In this document: positions 6,525 through 10,874 of the stretch, one piece after another
Numbering within the stretch: the stretch's first letter is position 1
How the letters are laid out: each line of letters starts with the position of its first letter
Origin: M55B112 sp040880545
GTDB lineage: Bacteria; Bacteroidota; Bacteroidia; Bacteroidales; GCA-2748055
Reading direction: 5' to 3'
Length of the DNA: 10,874 nt
Assembly: GCA_040880545.1 (NCBI GenBank)
Contig: JBBDIE010000190.1
Location: forward strand, 1 to 10,874
Made by a program: the position numbers and the translations under genes
The notes under the pieces: model-generated
What the model was told of the DNA's origin: nothing
The model's database searches: none
Seen by the model: only the letters and a program-made list of their open reading frames with translations

Positions 6525-7808
6525 ATGAAAAAGGTATTGCTTTTATTGTTTATCTGCCTTAGCGCAACAGGATTTACACAGGACAAGGAAAAAACACCAC
6601 TCTATCCAACATATAAAGGGCTCGTGATGTCTGGCTACCAGGGTTGGTTCAGAGCCGATGGTGATAAAGCCGACAGGGGATGGGGTCATTACGGCAGGGG
6701 CAGCGCATTCGATGCCGAAAACAACACCATCGATATCTGGCCGGACGTAAGTGAATATAAAAAAACCTACAAAACCAGCTTTTCCTATCCCGATGGATCC
6801 AGCGCAAAAGTATTCAGCTCACTCGATGAAAGCACTACGGATTTGCACTTCAAATGGATGAAGGAGTATGGAGTCGACGGTGTATTTATGCAGCGATTCT
6901 ATGGCGTAACCCGGGGTGGTGACCACCGGAAACATGCGGACGAAATATTACATAATGCATTTAAAGCATCTCAGAAATACGACCGGGCCATAGCAGTTAT
7001 GTATGACCTTTCCGGACTACGGCCCGGGGCAGACGATTGTTCCAGGGTGATAGAAGACTGGAAACATTTGGTGGATGACCTGAAGGTTAAAGATTTTGGT
7101 GACAAGCAGACCTACCTGCATCACCGTGGCAAACCCCTGGTGACCATCTGGGGTGTTGGCTTTCCCGACCGGCCATACAACATCAGGGAAATTGGATTGA
7201 ATCGCCTGATCGATTTTCTTAAAAACGATCCGGTTTACGGTGGTTGTACCGTAATGCTCGGCGTACCGACCCATTTCAGGGAACTGGATAAGGATTGCCT
7301 GCCGGATCCATATCTCCATGAAATTATCGAATCTGCCGACGTCGTACTTCCATGGATGGTTCAACGGTTTACACCGCTGGTACATAAACCCATGTCTAAT
7401 TTGCGGGACCACATCATCGCCGATATCAAATGGACCAGTGAACGTGGCGTCGATTACGTTCCCATTGCATGTCCCGGATTCAGCTGGCGTAATCTCTCAC
7501 TTTCAAATCCTGACCTGGCAAGATACACAGCATACGGAGCCATCCCCAGACTTGGCGGTCAGTTTTACTGGGATCAGCTGGTGACAATGATCAATGCCGG
7601 GGCAGAAATGATCTATGTGGCCATGTTTGATGAAATTGATGAAGGAACTGCCATCTTTAAGGTGTCGGATAATCCTCCCAATAGCGATAAGGCACATTTT
7701 ATAGACAATGATAGAATGCCGTCCGACCACTACCTGTATCTCACGGGCCAGGGTGCCAGGATGCTGAGAAAGGAGATTCCGCTTCAGCAGGAGATGCCTG
7801 TTAGATAA
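6525..7808 (+). CDS. GH99/GH71-like putative endo-alpha-glycosidase, secreted
   Basis: A 427-residue protein with a cleavable signal peptide (MKKVLLLLFICLSATGFTQ). The mature part begins with GLVMSGYQGWF (32-42), which corresponds to the first strand of the (beta/alpha)8 barrel of GH99 and GH71-like enzymes. Other barrel signatures are GVDGVFMQRFYG (116-127), AIAVMYDLSG (155-164), KPLVTIWGVGF (203-213) and GGQFYWDQL (344-352). Near the end, MFDEIDEGTAIFK (367-379) lines up with the EWHEGT motif of characterised GH99 endomannosidases; both glutamates that act in that family are present here as Glu370 and Glu373. GH99 enzymes are retaining endo-acting enzymes that cut alpha-mannoside chains. 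This protein is from a divergent GH71/99-like subgroup, so the substrate is uncertain. It heads a cluster with the sulfatase 34 bp downstream. The start is supported by the signal peptide and the A-rich sequence before the ATG. Confidence 0.85.
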   Translation: MKKVLLLLFICLSATGFTQDKEKTPLYPTYKGLVMSGYQGWFRADGDKADRGWGHYGRGSAFDAENNTIDIWPDVSEYKKTYKTSFSYPDGSSAKVFSSLDESTTDLHFKWMKEYGVDGVFMQRFYGVTRGGDHRKHADEILHNAFKASQKYDRAIAVMYDLSGLRPGADDCSRVIEDWKHLVDDLKVKDFGDKQTYLHHRGKPLVTIWGVGFPDRPYNIREIGLNRLIDFLKNDPVYGGCTVMLGVPTHFRELDKDCLPDPYLHEIIESADVVLPWMVQRFTPLVHKPMSNLRDHIIADIKWTSERGVDYVPIACPGFSWRNLSLSNPDLARYTAYGAIPRLGGQFYWDQLVTMINAGAEMIYVAMFDEIDEGTAIFKVSDNPPNSDKAHFIDNDRMPSDHYLYLTGQGARMLRKEIPLQQEMPVR

Positions 7809-7842
7809 AACCGATGAACGTTACAATTATTAAATTTGTACT

Positions 7843-9222
7843 ATGAAAAATATATTAATTACAGCCGGTATCCTGGCGTTATTGCCAGCATGTTCAGGGG
7901 GAAGTAAAAAAGCTTCCGGAAATAACGAGAAGGAAATTCCGAACGTACTCATGATCATCGTGGATGACCTTACCACCACGTTGAGTTGTTATAATCACCC
8001 GATGGTAAAAACACCAAATGTGGACCAACTTGCAGAGGAAGGAATACTTTTTGAAAATGCCTATTGCAATTACTCCGTATGTAATCCGAGCCGTTCGTCG
8101 TTTCTTTCCGGACTCTACCCCGAATCGATCAATATCCTCGACAACAGGAAAGGAATCCAGGAGGAACTCGGGGGCCGGGTAACCCTTCCCGGTATGTTCC
8201 AACAGAATGGTTATTACACCATGAGCCTGGGCAAGATCTTTCATACAATGAAGGAGGAGCACAACGATTACGAGGCCTGGGATGAAATTTACGGCTTTGG
8301 GGCAACGGAAAAAGGTAAAAATGGGGAGCACAGAAACATGTCGGGCGGAAACCTGAAATGGTGCTGGTGGATGGCTGCAGAAGGAGAAGATGAGGATCAG
8401 CCCGACGGCCAGGTCGCTGCAAAAGCGGTAGAATTCATAAATTCTGAACATGAAAAGCCGTTCTTCCTGGCAGTAGGATTTCATAAACCCCATGACCCGT
8501 TTATAGCGCCGAAGAAATACTTTGATATGTATCCACTGGAGGATTGCGATCCGCACCAGCTACCCGAAGGATGGGAACCTCCTTATCCGCATACCCTTCC
8601 CGGAGCAACAGAAATCTTTAACAAATTTACAGACCAGGACAAGCGTGAATTTCTCCGGTCATACTATGCCTGCAGCAGTTTTATGGATGCACAGTTGGGC
8701 AAGGTGATCAGTGCCCTGAAAGAGTCCGGTCAGTTGGATAACACCCTGATCATGTTTTTCGGTGATCACGGGTACCACCTCGGTGAACATAACTGGTGGA
8801 ACAAGGTGACTATATTCGAAAAGGGAACAAATGCCCCGTTTATCGTTGCAGGGGCAGGAATTGAGGAGAAAGGAGTACGTTCGTCGTCGATGTTTGAATT
8901 TGTGGATATCTACCCCACCCTTGCCGACTACCTGGACCTTGAAATTGTTCCCGGCCACCTGGAGGGAAAAAGTTTCGCGGCCATCCTGAAAGATCCTACC
9001 CTCCCCTTCAGAAGCGAGGTTCGTGCAGTTGTCAGCAGAGGTAATATGCTTGGCAAAACGGTCAAAAATACAGCATGGAGATACATTGAATGGGATGAGG
9101 GAAATAAGGGAAGAGAACTCTATGACCAGGTGAATGATCCGCTGGAATACAATAATCTTGCCGAACAATCTGATCATCAGCAGATTGTTTCTGAAATGCG
9201 AAAATTACTGTATAAGGAATAA
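7843..9222 (+). CDS. S1-family sulfatase lipoprotein, iduronate-2-sulfatase-like
   Basis: A 459-residue protein with a lipoprotein signal (LLPAC, Cys17; SGG follows). It has the standard type I sulfatase layout: NVLMIIVDDL (34-43) with metal-binding Asp41/Asp42; the maturation motif VCNPSRSSFLSG (79-90), in which Cys80 of CxPSR would be converted to formylglycine by an anaerobic or aerobic maturase encoded elsewhere; SLGKIFH (128-134) with Lys131; GFHKPHDPF (212-220) with His214; and FFGDHGYHLGEHNWWNK (305-321) with Asp308, His309 and Lys321. The YHLGEHNWWNK and KPHDPF signatures are typical of iduronate-2-sulfatase-like enzymes (SulfAtlas S1_7 is my guess). It would hydrolyse sulfate esters on sugars in the periplasm or at the outer membrane. 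It starts 34 bp after the GH99-like stop, so the two are probably co-transcribed. The real substrate need not be iduronate. Confidence 0.93.
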   Translation: MKNILITAGILALLPACSGGSKKASGNNEKEIPNVLMIIVDDLTTTLSCYNHPMVKTPNVDQLAEEGILFENAYCNYSVCNPSRSSFLSGLYPESINILDNRKGIQEELGGRVTLPGMFQQNGYYTMSLGKIFHTMKEEHNDYEAWDEIYGFGATEKGKNGEHRNMSGGNLKWCWWMAAEGEDEDQPDGQVAAKAVEFINSEHEKPFFLAVGFHKPHDPFIAPKKYFDMYPLEDCDPHQLPEGWEPPYPHTLPGATEIFNKFTDQDKREFLRSYYACSSFMDAQLGKVISALKESGQLDNTLIMFFGDHGYHLGEHNWWNKVTIFEKGTNAPFIVAGAGIEEKGVRSSSMFEFVDIYPTLADYLDLEIVPGHLEGKSFAAILKDPTLPFRSEVRAVVSRGNMLGKTVKNTAWRYIEWDEGNKGRELYDQVNDPLEYNNLAEQSDHQQIVSEMRKLLYKE

Positions 9223-9237
9223 CTCGGTTGTTTTATA

Positions 9238-9254
9238 AAAATTCGACGAATTTT
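9238..9254. repeat. Perfect 17-bp palindrome between the sulfatase and six-hairpin genes
   Basis: AAAATTCG (9238-9245) and CGAATTTT (9247-9254) are exact reverse complements around a single A. It lies 16 bp after the sulfatase stop and 30 bp before the next ATG (9284). It has no following T-run of terminator quality. It could be a regulator-binding site or an mRNA processing/stability hairpin in the operon, though a 1-nt loop would force the innermost pairs open. Confidence 0.6.
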
Positions 9255-9283
9255 ATTCTCAATTGTCCATAAAAAACCGATCC

Positions 9284-10585
9284 ATGAAAATAATGAAAGT
9301 TACAGGTATCCTTATCACCCTGTTTCTGCTGCTGGGCTGCACCTCAAAAGATGGAGCCGGGAGTGAGGCAAAAGCGGTGATCAATTCCGACTCTCTGTTC
9401 ATTTTTACTAAAAACAAGGCGCTGGAAATAGTAAAAAACGGATTCAGTGCAGGGGATAAATATGAAGAGGTCTGGATCCGTGATTACAACACCTTTATTG
9501 AACTTTCTGCAGACGTGTTCGAGCCTGAGATACTGAAAGAGTACCTGTTGGTCTTTTTCAGCATGCAGGGCGAGGATGGAAATATCATTGACGGCTATAT
9601 TCCGAGAGAGCAGGTGGGCGGACTTGGATACGATTATATCTATTCCGAACTGGAACCGCGCTATGCGGGACATAAGAATACAGTGGAAACAGATCAGGAA
9701 ACCTCGTTGATCCAGGCGGTATATAAATATGTACGAGCCACAAGCGACCGGACCATTCTCAATGAGTTGGTTGGCGGGACAGTTGTAAGGGAAAGAATGG
9801 AAAATGCCCTTCAGTTCCTGATGAATCACCGGTTCAACAGCGAATACGGATTAATATGGGGAGCCACCACTGCCGATTGGGGGGATGTGCAGCCGGAACA
9901 CCACTGGGGCGTCTTTCTTACCGATGATACACACTACGCCATAGATATTTACGATAATGCGATGTTCCTTGTGGCACTCGACAACTTCATGGAACTGGTT
10001 CCTTCAGCAGGTGAAAAATGGAAGCAGGTGAGAGACAAGATTGCATCTAACATACGGAAACATCTGTGGGACAGTGAAAAACAGAAATTCATTCCTCATA
10101 TATACCTGAATGGATCGCCCTTCCCGGAGGATTTTAATGAAGAGGAGGTCTTTTACCATGGAGGTACCGCAGTGGCTATTGAGGCCGGACTGCTCACGGA
10201 AGCTGAAATTATCAGCTCCCTTGAACAAATGTCCGACAATGTGAAGAAGGCAGGGGCTGCATCAATCGGACTGACACTCTATCCTCCCTATCCTGAAGGG
10301 TCTTTCAAAAACAAAAGCATGGTTCCCTATGGTTACCAGAATGGTGGTGACTGGACCTGGTTTGGGGGCCGGATGATCCAGCAGCTAATCAGATATGGTT
10401 TTGTGGATGAGGCATACGAACAGATACTCCCCATGGTGAAGCGGGTAAAGGAAAATGATGGCTTTTATGAATGGTATACCATTGACAACGAGCCAAAAGG
10501 ATCTGGAACTTTTCGGGGCTCTGCCGGTGTATTATACAAAGCGATCTTGTTGTTTGAAGAGCTGGAGAAAACCGGTAACCAGTAG
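9284..10585 (+). CDS. Lipoprotein with six-hairpin (alpha/alpha)6 glycosidase-like domain, family unresolved
   Basis: A 433-residue protein. The ATG at 9284 is chosen over an in-frame TTG at 9263 because it starts the lipoprotein signal directly (MKIMKVTGILITLFLLLGC, Cys19, then TSKDG). The body is helical and resembles six-hairpin glycosidases (GH63, GH37, GH94, GH125 and debranching-enzyme C-domain type). Hallmarks are EEVWIRDYNTF (61-71; Trp64-Ile-Arg-Asp67), VETDQETSLIQAV (134-146), a TADWGDVQPEHHWG motif (196-209), IDIYDNAMFLVALDNF (220-235), YQNGGDWTWFGGRMIQQL (351-368) and DGFYEWYTIDNEP (392-404). Candidate catalytic acids are Asp198 or Asp201 in ADWGD (GH94 enzymes use an Asp in a similar ADWND motif) and Glu396 in YEWY; this is inference. 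In a sulfatase/GH99-like cluster it probably removes sugars from imported oligosaccharides. The spacing of 61 bp to the sulfatase fits one operon. Confidence 0.75.
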   Translation: MKIMKVTGILITLFLLLGCTSKDGAGSEAKAVINSDSLFIFTKNKALEIVKNGFSAGDKYEEVWIRDYNTFIELSADVFEPEILKEYLLVFFSMQGEDGNIIDGYIPREQVGGLGYDYIYSELEPRYAGHKNTVETDQETSLIQAVYKYVRATSDRTILNELVGGTVVRERMENALQFLMNHRFNSEYGLIWGATTADWGDVQPEHHWGVFLTDDTHYAIDIYDNAMFLVALDNFMELVPSAGEKWKQVRDKIASNIRKHLWDSEKQKFIPHIYLNGSPFPEDFNEEEVFYHGGTAVAIEAGLLTEAEIISSLEQMSDNVKKAGAASIGLTLYPPYPEGSFKNKSMVPYGYQNGGDWTWFGGRMIQQLIRYGFVDEAYEQILPMVKRVKENDGFYEWYTIDNEPKGSGTFRGSAGVLYKAILLFEELEKTGNQ

Positions 10586-10591
10586 AGAAAA

Positions 10592-10605
10592 TTACATTTT
10601 TGTAA
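10592..10605. repeat. Short inverted repeat after the six-hairpin gene
   Basis: TTACA (10592-10596) and TGTAA (10601-10605) are reverse complements around TTTT, 6 bp after the stop codon at 10583-10585. The stem is only five A/T-rich pairs, too weak to count as a terminator; it may be an operator half-site pair or chance. The 132-bp gap up to 10717 holds no other feature I can support. Confidence 0.3.
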
Positions 10606-10717
10606 AACCACACGTTATGAAACCTGGCGATTGCAAAATGATGAACTTATCGAAACATGCAACGATCAAATACCACAGTTCATCGGTTAGTTAATAAATT
10701 CAAAAGGGAAATAAATT

Positions 10718-10874
10718 ATGGGAAAGTATGTGATACTCCTGTCCATTGTCTGCTGCCTGAATGGCAATAAAATATTAGCCCAACTGCCATTAAGTACATC
10801 CATGTCGATTGAAGGGTATGTAAACCGATCAGGAAATTACCTGATGCAGATCGGTGACTATTCAGAGGTGAAAG
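10718..10874 (+). CDS. Secreted protein, 5' end only, function not recognisable
   Basis: An ATG at 10718 opens a frame that runs off the end of the window (52 complete codons). It begins MGKYVILLSIVCCLNGNKILAQ, a plausible signal peptide with cleavage after LAQ. The mature start is LPLSTSMSIEGYVNRSGN, followed by YLMQIGDYSEVK. The start is preceded by an A-rich stretch (AAGGGAAATAAATT) and lies 132 bp after the six-hairpin gene on the same strand, so it may be the next member of the cluster. Too little is visible to assign a family; a secreted carbohydrate-active or binding protein would fit the context. Confidence 0.7.
   Translation, partial: MGKYVILLSIVCCLNGNKILAQLPLSTSMSIEGYVNRSGNYLMQIGDYSEVK

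Noticed and set aside
7831..7838. TAAATTTG, an exact match to the Bacteroidota -7 consensus, just before the sulfatase start
   Set aside because: It ends 4 bp before the ATG at 7843, so transcription would begin at or inside the gene, and there is no TTG at the right distance upstream.
7894..8556. A 220-codon open frame antisense to the sulfatase gene
   Set aside because: The plus strand here encodes unmistakable sulfatase motifs; the antisense frame has a basic/Phe-rich composition typical of a shadow frame and no recognisable domain.
9263..9283. An in-frame TTG that would extend the six-hairpin lipoprotein by seven residues
   Set aside because: The extension adds basic residues before an already complete lipoprotein signal beginning at the ATG 9284, which is the simpler start.
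10617..10694. A 25-codon frame (MKPGDCKMMNLSKH...) between the six-hairpin gene and the next gene
   Set aside because: It has no recognisable motif, no signal sequence and no start context better than chance; it could be a small protein, but nothing supports it.
1..10874. tRNA, rRNA or CRISPR array
   Set aside because: No cloverleaf-like sequence, rRNA core sequence or regularly spaced repeat array was seen in reading through the window.

Overview
The window reads as part of a polysaccharide utilization locus (PUL) of a Bacteroidota bacterium. The evidence is the end of a SusC-type TonB-dependent transporter followed by a SusD-type lipoprotein and a DUF3823-type lipoprotein, several Bacteroidota-style lipoprotein signals, a C-terminal type IX secretion (T9SS) sorting tail on one protein, A/T-rich start regions without Shine-Dalgarno sequences, and a sulfatase next to glycosidase-like genes. 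The mix of a sulfatase and glycosidases suggests a user of a sulfated glycan, such as a marine or algal polysaccharide, but the substrate is inference. No genus can be named from the sequence alone.

Layout. Positions 1-3946 carry a compact plus-strand uptake operon: susC-like 3' end, susD-like gene, DUF3823-like gene, with gaps of only 11 and 18 bp. It is closed by a strong intrinsic terminator (about 3967-4003). Positions 4093-4967 hold a decayed second susD, about 80% identical in protein to the intact one over 200 aligned residues, lacking its first ~73 residues and its C-terminal half, and with a one-base deletion. Positions 5192-6202 encode, on the minus strand, a secreted protein with beta-strand-rich repeats and a T9SS sorting tail; its own terminator lies at about 5053-5092. 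A 31-bp near-identical direct repeat (4990-5020 and 5153-5183) brackets that terminator. Positions 6203-6524 are an A/T-rich divergent intergenic region with several short palindromes and one Bacteroidota-type promoter match.

From 6525 a second plus-strand cluster begins: a GH99/GH71-like putative endo-glycosidase with a cleavable signal peptide, an S1 arylsulfatase-family lipoprotein (iduronate-2-sulfatase-like) with an intact CxPSR maturation motif, a lipoprotein that looks like a six-hairpin (alpha/alpha)6 glycosidase of unresolved family, and the start of another secreted protein cut by the window edge.

How they may work together: the SusC/SusD pair with the DUF3823 lipoprotein would bind and import oligosaccharides at the outer membrane. 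The GH99-like enzyme would cut within an alpha-linked (possibly mannan-type) backbone, the sulfatase would remove sulfate esters, and the six-hairpin enzyme would trim the resulting oligosaccharides. The T9SS protein would be displayed on or released from the cell surface. No regulator (hybrid two-component sensor, SusR, or ECF sigma/anti-sigma pair) is visible in the window. No tRNA, rRNA, CRISPR array or transposase was recognised.
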